Both the position numbers and the translations under genes were made by a program. Positions 31,248 to 44,283 of a stretch of DNA of 64,000 nucleotides are shown piece by piece. The notes beneath the pieces were generated by a model. That model searched no databases, was not told where the DNA came from, and was given only the letters and a program-made list of their open reading frames with translations. This DNA comes from Linnemannia schmuckeri (taxonomy: Eukaryota; Mortierellomycota; Mortierellomycetes; Mortierellales; Mortierellaceae), in NCBI GenBank assembly GCA_029449235.1, contig JANATG010000006.1:2108001-2172000 (forward strand), read 5' to 3'. Within the stretch, counting starts at the first letter, position 1. Every line of letters starts with the position of its first letter.

Positions 31248-33003
31248 ATGGGTAACCCATTCCAAGACTTCACTGCTACAGAGAAGCGCAATGTCATGAT
31301 TTACATGGGCGGTATCATGCTCTACAAGTTCGGTCTCGTAAGTTAATCTTTTCCCCAACCGTTTCCTTTGTTTCCTTTTTATCATCCTACTTTCTGTTAC
31401 GGCTCTTCATGGTTGCAAACTGGTTGACTAACTGGCTGATTGATTACCTCGTTCTTGCTCTCCTCTCCTCTCCCCTTCTCGCTCGTAATCACCCTCACTC
31501 CACTCTACTTCCACCACCACCTCCTCCAACAACAACTACAACCCTTCTCAACATACGACCGACCACTGTTAACAGGAAGCGTTCACTGGTTCCATTACCT
31601 TGCTCGCCTCCGACCGTTTCAAGGAGGCCAACGCCTTCTCCAACGTGGCCATTCTGCAGGGTCTCAACCAAGCCTTCCAGTGCGTCGGCTCTATCGCTAT
31701 CGCTCCCCTCATTAGACGCTTCCCCACCCGCAGTGTTCTCTCTGCCTCTATCTTCTTGTTTGGTATCCTCTCTGCCCTCATCATCATCATCGACGTCTCG
31801 ACCGGCGGTAAGACCCCTGAGAACGGCAAGAAGCGCTACGGCAGATGGGACCCTATCATCCTCTTCCCCATCTACTCTATCATCGGTATCTGCCACGGCA
31901 TGGTCGAGCTCATTCGTCGTGTCATCCCCCGTGATATCGTCGGAGGCGATGTCATTAAGCTGAAGAGAATGGATGCCATTGTCCACGTCTTCTACGAGAT
32001 CGCCGGTACCTCCGGTGCCTTCTTCTCGGCCTTCTTGGTCCTCAAGCTCGGAAGCGCCATTGCCCCCTCCATGACTCCCTTCCTCTTCGTCCTCGCCTCC
32101 GTGGCCTGGTCCTTCATTGGTCTCTTGGAGGCTGACCACGATAACCGCAAGCGTCTCGAGACCCTGGAAAAAGACTCACTTCTCCGCCAGATCGGCCATG
32201 GTTTTGTCCACTTTGGTCAGTCGGTCTACGTCGGTGTCAAGATCATCTTCTCCAGCCGCAAGTTCATTTGGTTGATCCCCGGTTACGCTATCCCCCTCTT
32301 CACTCATCGTTACCTCGAGTCCCAGCTCTCGCCCGCCTTCGCCAAGTATGTCCTCCTCGAGGGTGCCTACTCGCAGATCATGGTCGGTGGCTCCAACTTT
32401 GGTGAGCTTCTCGGTGCCCTCTTCGTCCTCTTCTTCGCCAAGATCATCAAGACCCCCATCCCTTGGTTGCGTCTCGATGCTCTCGGTCTCTTGATCGTTT
32501 GGGTCCTTCCCTTCGCCCATCCCGATCCCGCCAACGCCCTCGCCTACGCCTGGACCTTGGCCGCTATCTGGATCCCCGTCTCCTTCGGTTGGGCTGCCGG
32601 TGATGTCTCCCTCGCTGCTTACATCCAGTCTGCCCTCCACAAGTTGGAGAACCCCAACGATAAGGTCTCACCTCTCGGTGCCGTCATGGCGTTCTTGTAC
32701 TCGTTCTACATCGTCCTCTACGCCGCCCTCGGTCCCGTCCTCGGAAAGGTCATCGATTATTACTACAACAACAACAACAAGGACATCCACCCCGCCTTGA
32801 TCCGCGTCGGTGGTATCATGTACTCTGTCGTCTGTGTTATCCTTCTCCTCGCCACATTTATCCCCAAGGGCTCCTTTGCCTTTAACCCCGACCTGATCGA
32901 TGATACCCAAATCGAGGACGAGGAGGAGGAGTACCGCAAGCAGCAGGCCCTTCAGCACGATGAGATCAAGGAGATTAAGACCAACCAGGAGGTTAAGGCC
33001 TAA
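31248..33003 (+). CDS. MFS-type membrane transporter
   Basis: Exons 31248-31337 and 31576-33003 join in frame to 505 residues. Many hydrophobic segments spread over the chain (such as FLFGILSALIIIIDV, AFFSAFLVL, LLGALFVLFFA and VCVILLLATFIP) and the two-half layout fit the major facilitator superfamily. A short basic loop LIRRFPTRSV after the second or third helix resembles the MFS loop 2-3 motif, but the classical GxxxDRxGRR is not intact. The C-terminus is charged and cytosolic-looking (EDEEEEYRKQQ). Codon use is strongly biased to C-ending codons, more than neighbouring genes, which with the clear TATA box suggests high expression. Substrate unknown. Confidence 0.85.
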
Positions 33004-33246
33004 AAAAATTAGCTAGCATTCGCACTACTTATCTATACCATTTCATCATTTATTTATTAATTAAATCCCTCTTGACATAACTTCACTCTCATGTGGTTTT
33101 GCGCTTTTCAATGCTATTGAAAAAAGGTAATCTTGTGGGCAGGCAGGACTCACTTAAAAATTTTTTGATCAATTTACTAGAATGTCTTCAGGAACAGGAT
33201 GCTGGTGTAGGTCAAGGGATCAAAGAGGGAGGCGCACTTTCACCAC

Positions 33247-33270
33247 AGGATAACAGGATAACAGGATAAC
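33247..33270. repeat. Three tandem AGGATAAC units
   Basis: A short 8-bp tandem repeat in the convergent gap (33004-33471) between the MFS and ARMC8 genes. No other feature is seen in that gap. Confidence 0.85.
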
Positions 33271-33471
33271 ACAAATGAGTCTCGATAGTCCTATACAATT
33301 TAAACTTATTCAAGAAGAGCCTTCCTTTCCGGAAAAAGCACAGGTAGCACCACCAATAGCAGCAACAATAACATACAGGTATGCTGGCTGGTTTATTTTC
33401 TATATGTCGTTTGTCTGTAAGCGCTGTGAAAAAAAAAGAAATGATTGGCAAAGGCTGTTGCAAAACGACAA

Positions 33472-36400
33472 CTATCTCCTGTCATGACCGCCTACACCAT
33501 GACCTCCTGTGACAATGTGCGTCGTATCCATGGCCGACCCAGCACCACCGCTAAACGCATCTCCAGACGATGATGACGAAGAAGGAATGTTGTCCTGCTG
33601 TTGCTGATGCTCCGGATCCTGGTATCGAGAGGAAGAATGCCCATACCGGCCATTGCCAGATCCAGTCTGGTCCGGTGACACTCCGTTGCCATTGTTGTTG
33701 TGTCCATATTGCTGCTGATCCATCAGGAAGTGCTGCAGCGCCGTCTTGACCCGATCGCGGACATCGAGGTCATGGTCCGCGTTCAGAGCTAAGAGCCGGT
33801 CTTCAACACCCATACTCCTCAGCAATGTCACACACTCATGTACCGAGTGCGAAACCTTGTCATCTGGCCATGTCAAATTGATGATGACCCAGATAGTGGC
33901 CACCCGAATGGCTGCGGATTCATGGTTCATCGACCTGAGCACCGACCGAAGAATTCCTTGCCGCTTGAGAATGCTCTGCTTGTGATACTCGCTTCCCGTC
34001 GCAATGTTCACCAGAACATACAAAGCCTATAGTCATCAACATCAAAACCAGATTGCAATATATCAGTACATACGTCTAAAGCAATAGATGGTGAAGTAAT
34101 TTGATCCGCAAAGAGTGATACTTACATGCTCTAGTAGCCGTGGGTCGTCCCAGGACAACTTTTCCTCAATAATACTGAGCAACTGCCCGTTTCCAAGCCC
34201 CTTGAAGACCTGCTCAATATCATGTTCTCTTTTGTGGGCCAAATTCCGTACAAGGTTGAGGGCCTGTTCCTGAACGGCAGGCTCGCTGTCGTTCAACAGT
34301 AACACAAGGTTATTATATCCGAATTGACGCATCACGTTCTCCTTGACCTCCGACTCTGCCTCAAACACCAAGTTCTTGATAGCCCAGACTGTATTGAGTC
34401 GGACGACATTGTCGCCATAACTGATCATTCGGACAAATTTGGACACGATTCCTCGTTCCATGATCGTCTTTTTCATAGGCGACACATCCAGAACAATGTT
34501 GCAAAGGGTCGCTGTCGCCGACCGAAGAACACCAAGGTCTTCATCACTCAAGAGCTATTGATGATATAATGATCATAAAAACGACAAATGATTAACAAAC
34601 GAGCCTTGTCGTCGCAAAAGGCTGCAGCCTTGCGTTAGATAGTAGTGAGTGGACTGAATGCTCACCTGGAATAGCGGATTCTCAATGCCTGCATCGACAA
34701 GACTCGTCCTGAGGTTCTTGACGCTCCTGGACAAGCTCCTTGTGCATTGGCAAGCTGCCGCACGGACCCCGACTGAAGGATGCGACATGGCAGAGACGAT
34801 GTGAGAAAGCACCTTGGCCTCAATCACCTGCTTCCTGCAGTCCTCCTTCAGCTGACTGATCGCTGCAAGAGCCAAGAGCGAATTCTATAAAGAAAAATTC
34901 AGTGGAGCATGAATGAGTCCAATGCACCTGATACGTTCGATATGCTCACGCATGTCGACAATGATGATGGGGCTGTGTGATTCTGTTATTACTGCTTTAC
35001 CTCCTTAAGTTTGTCCTTTTGGCCAACAATGCCGTAGACGTTGTCCTCCTCGTCCATCTGACTGATGATCGAGGCTAGCTTGGGGATAGCTTCCATGTCA
35101 CAGACTGCCTTTTGCATAGTTTCACTCTCCCATATAAGATGTGCTAAGAAAAGTAAAAGTAAAAAGTCAACATTGGTTAGGCCCGGACCTCAAGGAGAAC
35201 AACTGATCATGATTCGCGTGTGAGCGAAACATCGTCGACTTACCCAGTACTTGCGGAGCGGTTTCCTGCACAGCGCCAGTCAATTGAAGCATCTTCACGA
35301 GTATTGGCAGCACAGTTAGCATAATTTCGTTGTTATGTTCTGGGATAACGCCGGCTCTGTTCAGATAGGTCAAACTAGGGAACGAAATGGAAAGCAATAG
35401 ACTTGTGAGTCTACAGAGATGAAAGTATGTCGGCAGTTCGGATCAACGATGAGAGAGCCAACACAGTATTGTCTATCGATACGCACCAAGTTGCAGCGGC
35501 GAGTCGCATGGTTGGTGATTTATCCCGAACAAGTCTCAAGATAAATGGCGCTGGCCGCTCGCCTTTCTCCACTATCATTTTGAAAATACAAGAAAAAAGA
35601 AGTTTAGTGGGGTTGCGGGATTATGGACCATTTCATAGTTTGATCCTATTGGTGTGCTGGCCCCTGATAGTCAGGGGATGGACAAAATTGAAGAACAGGG
35701 TCGCCGTTTCACACATTCCGGGACACTTACGTCGCATCTGTGCTATCACTTGTGCCAGTTCTGGATTATCTTTGACCAGTGCAGCCAATGCACCAAGAGC
35801 AGCTTCTTGACTTTTGGAAATACCGCTGGCAAGGAGGCGCATCAACAATGGAATTGCACCACTATCGGCGATCTGCATCTGTTGTTCAAGAGTTTCGCAG
35901 CATCTGGCAAGGATCGATGCGACTAGCTCTGCAGTGTGAACCTGAACAGTCTCTTGTCCCGGCCGATGCTTGCTGCTGAATGTGTCGAGAAGCTGAACTA
36001 ATACATGCAGATGATTGCCCTATCGACATCAATTGAGAAACAATTGATACAGTTAGCAAGAGTGTTTGTTGTGATCCTGCCAGTCTGCAAATCGCATGTC
36101 AATTGACTAGCAAAGGATGGCGAAGACAGATGCGCTCGGTACCATGAAGAGCTGTTGTCGAGAGACTTTGGGTGAGGCATAGATGGCATTGAGGGTCCTG
36201 GCGGCTGCCTCGATCAGCTTTGGATCTCCGCTGGGGTTGAGGCAATTGAGAAGGGGTTCGACGACACCAGAGTTGGTGAGGGCGAGGATGTTGCTTTCGT
36301 TTCCTGCAGGATGAAAAGAGATCCAAGGGAAGCACCGATCATGTCGACCAGGAATAGCATGCAATAAAAGAGAAAAAAAAACAAGGGGACAAAGAGGACA

Positions 36401-37400
36401 AAAGGGTGAGGTCAGCAGGGAGAGATTATTCTTTTCTTGTCTACTGAAGCATTGCATTGATGGGTGACAGTGCCCAGTCCAGTCACCCGCAGAATATTTT
36501 TGTCCCGTCCTATGTATGTAGTTTACCAAATGCAAAACTCCCAAGGACAATAACTGCCTGGATTTTGAGCTGGGAGTCCTTGTCGTCCTTAGTCGATATG
36601 ATGTCCTGTAGCCTATTCAAACAGGACGACAGAAAAATGTGAGGAGGAAGAAAGAAGAGAATACAAAACAGGAGGCTTTTGTTCTTTACTCAAGAGGAGA
36701 ATGAAAAGGGGAGGCAGAGATGGAAGTACAAGCTAATAGCTGTCTGTCTCTCTCGCTTTGCTTCCCCAGCGGAGCACGAGCCAAGTTTGCAAGTCCCGCT
36801 TCCCTTTTTCTTTGTTGAACTTCCATGGCGTGATTCAGGTGTAACAAGCGGGTGGGACGGGAATGCCGCTCTGCATGACAGAAAGTCCCTCCAGCAAAGG
36901 AGAGAAAGAGAAAGAGTGAACTGTGTTTGTGTTTGTGTGTGAGCGTATGTTCCAAAGGGGTACATTCATCCCCATCCCTCCTTTCATACCCTTGTTCTCT
37001 GAATCTGATGTGTGTTTGTGTGGGATCTGGTTGTTTTGTAGGGAACCAATAGAAACACTCGCACTCCTTGTAGTGGAGAACATATGCGCAGGAATGTACA
37101 AGTTGCGTTCGCGTCTAAGGTTGACACTGACAAGACATGACTATGGCATGTCGTTGTTGTTCCTGCGGGTGTTACATGCCCCTATTCCTGTGAGTGTGTG
37201 CGTAAATATTCCTGTATGTCAAAAATAAAAAGAGAGAAAGGTTACCTGGAGACGATGCCGAGTTGGATGTAGAGGTCCTTTTTGGTCTTGTTGCCGATGA
37301 TGTTGTTTTTGATGAAGCGAAGGGACTTTATGCGGTCGAGGGGGACGGTCTGGTCTGTGGCCAGTTGGGAGACTGCGACCTCGTGTGGTGTGAGGGTCAT
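33472..37400 (-). CDS. ARMC8: ARMC8 / GID5 armadillo-repeat protein
   Basis: Ten exons (37400-37246, 36612-36527, 36303-36143, 36019-35731, 35571-35487, 35374-35244, 35143-35001, 34884-34666, 34554-34126, 34026-33472) join in frame to 750 residues. The chain is an armadillo-repeat solenoid that follows ARMC8 from start to end: KNNIIGNKTKKDLYIQLG, VIVLGSFAFGNESN, LIEAAARTLNAIYASP, CLTYLNRAGVIP, TRSLSRSVKNLRTSL and VATIWVIINLTW. ARMC8 (yeast Gid5/Vid28) is the scaffold linking substrate receptors to the GID/CTLH E3 ubiquitin ligase, which degrades gluconeogenic enzymes in yeast. The last ~83 residues (from ~668) are a Gln/Ser/Gly-rich tail not typical of the family. Intron 1 is long (633 bp). 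Confidence 0.93.
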
Positions 37401-39880
37401 GGTGCCGAGAGGTATGATTTATTAGGGAGAGACGAGTCCGTTGTGGGAATGTGGAGAAGGGAAGTCGAGAGGCTGTTAAAGTGAGGAAAGTGAGCGCGGA
37501 GCAGTGTGTGAATGAATGAGGGAATGGTTGAGGGTGGGAGAGTAAGGTGGTTGTGAGATTGTTGAGGTGAGAACGAGGGAGAGAGAGGTGAGAGCAGAAA
37601 GAATATGTGGAGACTGTTCCTTTTGGTGGCAAGAAGCAAGAGATAGAAGAGGCTAAGAGTGTGAGAGGGCGAGAGAGGGCGAGAGAGGGAGAGAAAGGGA
37701 GAGAGGGAGAGAGATAAGGAGGAAGGGAGGAAAAAGGGAGCACAGAAAGAAACACACACTTAAAGGGGCAGGCAAAGACAGCACAAGGGGCGTTGGCTGG
37801 GACAAGCTCGCTCTTTTTCTATGACTTGGAAAGAAGGACAAATGATCTGGCTCACTTTTCTTGTCCTTGCTGCCGGTTATAGCTATCACTTCCTGGTAAA
37901 AAAAGAGCGAGAGGACGCCATGGCGACGCATAAAGGGACCTGAAAGGGACGGGATCAGAGCAGCGCTTATTTACCATGACCATCGACATATCCCTTCTCC
38001 TTTTCTCTCTTTACTGGCACCAGGATTAGAAGGTTCGTTTTTTTTGCGCAAGACAAATAGGGTATCGGAGCGGGAACGAAGACAAGAGGAAGGCACCGGA
38101 AGAAGGAGCACAGTCCAAGATCCATACCGTACATACACACTCATTGCAACAGCCCGCCGATTTGCTACATTATACAAGGAAAAGAACAAAACTACTTCAG
38201 ACTTGTCAAGATCTTGGCTGCATACGACCATGACCGAAGACCCATTGGATGCCAAGCATCCTCTTGCTCTATCTTTTTTGTTTTTTTGTCTATTTCCCTT
38301 TCTTTTGTCAGACAAGTTCTGACCAATCGTTCCGAATGCAATGCTTCTTCTTTGCGTTTTTGCTTCCTTTATTGCTATGAATAGTACCAGTACATCATGC
38401 ACACAACTGCTGACGATGGCAGACCCTTTTTTCGAGCCCTTGCCTTTGATGACCAAAATTTTCAATTGATCCACTGTCGAGTACATACACGCAAGCACCC
38501 ACACAGTAAGATATTCATTCCGATTCCCACCCTCGTGATCACCAGCTAAGAATGAGTGGAAACAAATACGAGAAAAAAATCAAAACGCGTTGATCACAAT
38601 CACTTAACGCATAATTGCTGAAAGAGCTTAAATATATGGACGCGTCTGAACATAGGAAAGCCCTACAGAAAACGCGCAGTACTGATTGCAACAGAAAGTG
38701 GATATGAGCCATATTCATCTTCACAACCCACAGCCATCCGTCTATTAAACTACACCTTTTCTCCCTGTTCCCTTCCACACAGTCGTGCCTCCCTCTTCCG
38801 CTCATCGTCACTTTTAAAGCAAACGTAATATGTGAGGATGTTAAATACATATTCGGCTGAATTTCCGCACAGAAGCAACACTGCTTGAGTGAAGAACCTA
38901 GCCTTGATCCATGTGAATGTTTTCTCACTCAACAGAAATTAGACACGTCTTTTCGCGGAGGTGCTCAAAATGCTTTCCTGCCACATCAACATTACCATTT
39001 CCCTTGCCCTTTATTGTTTTCTTCTTGAACAGCACCATGGTGTTGTTCCCTCTCACTCACTCTATATTTTTAGTTAGGAGAAAATGGGAGACAAGGCCGA
39101 AGAGAAATGACAGGCTTATTTCTTGTTCAAAAAGGAGACTGGAAAAAAAATTGAACTCAGGTAATCATTGGCGACTCCTGGGATGTCACAAAAACAAAGG
39201 GCACACAACTATTTCTTTTTTGTGTTACCTGGCCATATGCATGGATGGACAAAAAAGAAACACAGGCAAGGAAAAGCAATTAGAAGAAGCAGTAATTTGC
39301 TCGTTTCACTGATCACCTAATTGTCACTTCCAATTCTTGACATGTAAATAGCGTATTATTGCCCTTGGAGAGTGGATGAAAAAAGGTAAAAAAGAATAGC
39401 AATTTACGAGCCTTTCTGGCTTTCTTTCTCTTGACCACACGATATGGAAAATGTCCTCGATCAAAAAAAAGGGGTTCTTTTTGTTTTTTCTCTTCCCTTT
39501 TCCTGCTTTCCATTCCCTTGCTTATTCCTTCTTTTTGACGTCTACATTCACTTCTAATTAATCCTATCATGCATTATTCACGCTCGACACACACGCATCA
39601 TCAAGCAGGGAACCGCAGTAACACTTTAATATCTACCTCCATCCTTAAGTTTCTTTCTTTCCCTTCAACCTCTTTTCCCCCTCTCCCTTCTATATATCCG
39701 GGTTTTCTCGTTTGTCCTTCTACTTTTTCCCTTCATCCCTATCAATTATCCTTTACATTGGAAGTCGACCCTCTACCCTTGCGCAAAAAAAAATATCACC
39801 GGTTAAGGTTGTCTCATATCAACACATTTCAACGATAGTAACAGCAAAGGAACAAAGAAGCGGGTCGCAAAAATACTACT
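37401..39880. other. Gene-poor region between ARMC8 and the protease
   Basis: About 2.5 kb, opening with a GA-rich stretch (37640-37740, CT-rich on the ARMC8 strand, so probably its leader). Open frames such as 37971-38504 (minus) lack family resemblance. No gene or RNA is recognised. Confidence 0.5.
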
Positions 39881-39960
39881 TCCTTCTTATTATATACATA
39901 AGCTCTCCGTTCCGTCTCGGAAGCCGCCAGAGAGGGAACCAGCGAGAGAAGAAAGAGGAC

Positions 39961-42135
39961 ATGAATGCCGCGCGACACATAGGAGACCTTGATACCCTCT
40001 ATCGGATACCCCTCATCACCGATGGACCATGGGTAAAGTACACGCCAACACCAACATCAACACCAATACCAACAATGTTTTCATTTCATTTCACTTCTCT
40101 TTCCTTTCTCTCTCTCATTTACACACATACACTTTACAATACTTGACCGCTCTCTTCCTCAGCATCTTGATGCTACTTCGCCTTCAACAAAACTGGACTT
40201 CAATCCTTTGGGAATGAAGACTCAAGAGTAAAAAAAAAGGCGAATAACATTTTGTTAATTCGTCGCTCTTCATCTCCTCCACCTATCCTCTCCCCTTCCA
40301 TTCACTATGACCCTGCCTCCTTTCCTTTCTTTCCCCCCTTTAACCTTTATATTCTTCACGATCCTGCCTTCCTTCCTTCAAAACAAAAACATTCCCTCCA
40401 AACAAAACAAAAAAACAAGCTAGTTTTTCGCGCCTGTCCAGATTGGAACACCATCCCAGGCATTTAACCTCATGCTCGACACCGGATCGAGTCTCTCATG
40501 GATACAAACAACAGACTGCCAAACAACCCCACAGCTGTGTAATCAAGCTCCTAAATTCAATACCACCCTCTCATCCACCATCACTCATGAGCCTGAAATG
40601 ATTGCCGTCCGGTACACAGAGGGCGTCATCCGCACCCAACTCGCCTCGGATGTTATTACCCTCGGCACAGTACCTCCCCCCTTTGAACAATTACTTGACA
40701 GTGCTGCTGGTTCTGTTTCGAGCATCAACAATAACTCTAGTACTGTCTTGATTTCGACTAATGCAACTACTACTTCAACCACTACGAATGGACGCGTTTC
40801 ACCTACACCGACAACTACAACAATCACAGTAGTCGAATCCAACAAACAAACGACTACCTTCACGGCTATAACAGCAATTACTACTGCTACTACAGGAACA
40901 AATGGATCACAGCAGAAGGCGGAGGAGGCGAAAGCGGAAGCAGCAGCAGAGTTACGACAGAATGAATTAGAATCCTTTTATTTCTCAGGGCGCTTTCGAG
41001 GACAGCGCACCTTTGGGCTGGCGACCGACATCTCTGGAGACTCATTCCTGCTCGCCAAGGAGATCAATGTGCCCGGATTCCTTGGAGCCAGTCAAGGGCG
41101 ATTCGAATCCGATAGTGGTGTGTTTCTTTGCTCTTTTGTGGGCATCTAGACGGAGAGAAAGAAGAAGGAAAACTATGCCCAACCTAACACATTATCATCT
41201 TTACTTTTCGGTCGCCTTAGATTACTCGACACACATATTCTCAGAGATTGTCAAAGAGCTCCCGATCCCCGTCTTCTCGCTAGCATTCACCGAAAGTTGG
41301 GGCACATTAACACTTGGCGGACCCGACCCCATCTTTCACTCAAAACCCATCACATGGATCAATACCCTCAAAGGCGAGGCCGGCTGGGTTACACACCTCT
41401 CCTCCCACGTCGACATTTACGCCAAAGGAGCCGACCCGAAAACCACACCAGACTCTGAGATCGATTACGTCCGGACAGACCTGGACCGAGTCTGGTTCGA
41501 CAGCGGGACGACTTATATCTGGGGGGACGAACGGGCTGTCAAACCGTTGAACGAATGGATGGGCGCCGACCCATTGACAGGTCAAGTTAACTGTTCCACA
41601 ATTCCGTCCCTGGGGTCCATTGTCTTTTCGATTGGTGGGAATGAGGATAACCCGTTGTTGAGGTTGGAATTGAGTCCAGCAGAGTATATTATTGGCAAGT
41701 CGACGTCACATCGGTGTTTTACAGCGTTGAATGTCGTGGAGTCGAGTAAGAATCATTGGATCTTTGGATTGCATGTTCTGAAGGCTTTCTATACCATCTA
41801 TCACTACGAGTATGGAATCATCGGCATCGGTAAGCTTGTAAAACCCATTGCCATGGCTGTGTTACTATTGTGTTTATTGCAAACATCATCACATGCCAAT
41901 TAACATGTTTGTGTGGTTGTTGATCTTACTAGCTCCTTATAACGTTACGGCAACGAACCCGGCGGGGAAAGCAGTAGTCCCCGGAATCCACAAGGTCCTC
42001 GATCAAGAAGTCAAAGAGTCTCTTCAGAGAATGCCATCCAGTGGTCAAAAGCCATCATCCTTACCTCCTCTATCTATGGCCACCACTTTTCTTCTTTCTT
42101 CCTTCCTCGTGGTCACCATCTATTGTACATTCTAA
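39961..42135 (+). CDS. Pepsin-like aspartyl protease, probably GPI-anchored
   Basis: Exons 39961-40032, 40424-41117, 41221-41829 and 41933-42135 join in frame to 525 residues. The catalytic aspartates are D43 in LDTGSS and D349 in WFDSGTT, with VQIGTPSQ before the first, as in family A1. The chain ends in a short hydrophobic segment (ATTFLLSSFLVVTIYCTF) after a polar Ser/Pro stretch, as in GPI-anchored yapsins, suggesting a cell-surface protease. A Thr/Ser-rich block (residues ~117-205) is inserted in the N-lobe. No signal peptide is visible from the start given, so the true first exon may lie upstream of 39961 and is missing here. A TATA-like TATATACATAA sits ~65 bp before this ATG. Confidence 0.85.
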
Positions 42136-43014
42136 ATTCCAGACCATCCTGTAATTGTACCTACAGACCCCTGTAAATATAACTTGTGCCCTCTTTTTCG
42201 ACTGATACTATGTATAGTTTGGCTTGTACGCTGGGAAAAAAGAGTTACAGGCTGGCCCTTATAAATGCAGGCTAAATATATGTTTGCTGCCAACCAACAT
42301 CACCTTGATGATGAACATCGTGTCATATTTCTGTCCCAAGAAATAAGCGTTTTTCTCTTTGTTTTTTTTCCTATGAATCAGTCATGTCATTAGCATTTTC
42401 CGATACGAAAAACTGGATCAACCAGGCCCTATTTCTGTCACTTGGCTTTTTTTTAACCTATAGAGGTTTCTTGCCTTTTTTTGTCAACCATCGAAAAAAC
42501 ATGCTATCGTAAACACACGCTTTGGCTGTTTTCAAGGTACCTGCGCCTCCATTTTACAGCCTGTTGGCTAGCGTGGTAAGCCAATGCGGGGAATCCTAAC
42601 GTGTGTGTATCCGTGGAAAAATAATAATAATAATAATAATAATAATAAGCATGTGTGGAATATCGAGAACGGTTGACGCCACCAAAATAATTTCTTATCG
42701 CTCGAAATTGTATTTTTGGACTCACACCATGGGAAGGAAATGGAGTCATGCAGTTGATAAGCGAAAAAGGGAAGGCTCACAGAGCAGAAGGAATTGATAG
42801 AAAACCAGCTATCGCTTCCCTCTTCCTCTCTCACTTCTTTTTTGTACATTGCATCTTGTTGATTACTTTGCTTGCCGTGTTTTGAAGGGAGATGATTCAC
42901 AATTACTCATGACCAAACGATGGGCGATAACGACTTTTCTTCGAAATGCGATTGCGTCAGTCATTCTTTAACAACGGTGTGCGGCGTTTAGGACACTGAC
43001 CTTGGCTGACTCGA
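42136..43014. other. Intergenic region with (ATA)n microsatellite
   Basis: About 0.9 kb between the protease and the GNAT gene. It includes an (ATA)10-like microsatellite at 42619-42648. No gene is seen. Confidence 0.6.
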
Positions 43015-43051
43015 TATAAATGCGCGCACCTCTTACCCTTCCCAGGAAAAA

Positions 43052-43059
43052 TATAAAAG
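43052..43059 (+). promoter_or_regulatory. TATA box of the GNAT gene
   Basis: TATAAAAG lies ~100 bp before the ATG at 43153. A second TATAAA is at 43015-43020. Confidence 0.6.
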
Positions 43060-43152
43060 GCACAACCTATCCGCTACTCAAAGAAAATCAACCAGCCAGC
43101 CAACCAAACGTTAATTACCAAATATCCACTTCAAACAGCAACACCCTCAAAA

Positions 43153-44053
43153 ATGAACGACATCCCAGCACCAATCCCCTCAACCTACAAGATCCGCCCG
43201 GCGACAGAACAAGACCTGCCCCAGATCAACGGCATCGTCAACCACGAGATTGCAGTCTCGATCAACAACTTCAACTATGGACCCCGCTCCGAACAGGACG
43301 GCTTCGCTTGGTTCCGAGCTACCATTGCTGGCGGGTACCCCATCTTCGTCGCCACTACGACTGTTGCAGAGACTGAGGAGGAAATTGTGGCGGGATACTC
43401 GTCTCTGGGAAGTTTCCGACAAAAGGACGGGTATCGCTTGTAAGTTTTTCTTTTTTCCGCGCCCTTTTTTCCTTTCATTTTTCGGCGTAGTCAAGAAGGA
43501 TTAAAGGACAAAATATGTGGTAGTTTAGATTAGTAGTCAAAAAAACGACGCGTTTGAAATCATCCATACTAACAAAATCTGGTGTCGTATCTTTTCTGGC
43601 TGTGATTCTTTGATCAATACATAGCACGGCAGAGTACTCGTTATACATCCATCATGAGCACCGTCAGCGCGGTCTCGGAAAACGACTCCTCAAAGACCTC
43701 CTTATCGAAGCCAAGCGCCGCAACTTCCACTCCATCATCGGTAAGACAACAACAACCCCCCCTCCCCCCCCCCCCCCCCCCCCCCCCCCCCTACATCCTT
43801 CACCTCCTCCTCCTCCTCCTCCCTGTCCATTTTTTACTGCACAAAAATTATATGTAAAGTTTGTAAACTATGTCTAAACTGGATTTTTTTTTTTTTAAAA
43901 AAAAATATGACAATAGGCAGCATTAGTGAAGATAACGAGGCGAGTATCCACCTTGCGAAGTCATTCGGATTCCGAATCGTCGGTACGATGAAGGAGAACG
44001 GATACAAGTTTGATCGCTGGATCGATAACACGTTCCTCGAACTGCTCATCTGA
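43153..44053 (+). CDS. GNAT acetyltransferase, phosphinothricin acetyltransferase-like
   Basis: Exons 43153-43439, 43625-43740 and 43917-44053 join in frame to 179 residues, the usual length for this group. It is a GCN5-related N-acetyltransferase resembling the PAT/bar and YncA type: YKIRPATEQDLPQINGIVNHEI at the start, the acetyl-CoA motif A HRQRGLGKRLL, then SISEDNEASIHLAKSFGFRIVG and a DRWIDNTFLEL end. Members acetylate small amines, amino-acid analogues or methionine derivatives; the substrate here is unknown. It is cytosolic by default, with no signal seen. Intron 2 contains a run of 28 C. It is convergent with the Ndt80-type gene. Confidence 0.9.
43764..43791. repeat. C28 homopolymer in GNAT intron 2
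   Basis: A run of 28 C directly preceded by CCCCCCCT, inside an intron. The complementary strand is a long G-run able to form quadruplex structures. Confidence 0.95.
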
Positions 44054-44250
44054 GCCGATATACACTCACTCACCCATCCACACCAGCAACATCGGTCTTA
44101 TGATAGAGGAGAAGGAAAACAGGAGGGAAGAGCACGATGAAAGCACAGGAAGGATTAAACTTTTTTTTTTTAAAGACTGACATATGAATGCTGATGAGTA
44201 GTGTGGAGTGAGAGCTAGAGGAGAGACGAAAGGACTAGCATGGAGCATGC

Positions 44251-44283
<33 letters not shown>

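Noticed and set aside
31495..32139. Long minus-strand frame opposite the MFS gene
   Set aside because: Shadow of strong C-ending codon bias on the plus strand; acidic Gly/Glu repeat-like composition.
37971..38504. 177-codon minus-strand frame between ARMC8 and the protease
   Set aside because: No family resemblance, no clear promoter or leader, and composition like chance translation of mixed intergenic DNA.
40163..40227. Possible extra exon in protease intron 1 (HLDATSPSTKLDF...)
   Set aside because: It has plausible splice sites, but its length (65 nt) would break the frame with the next exon, whereas skipping it keeps frame.
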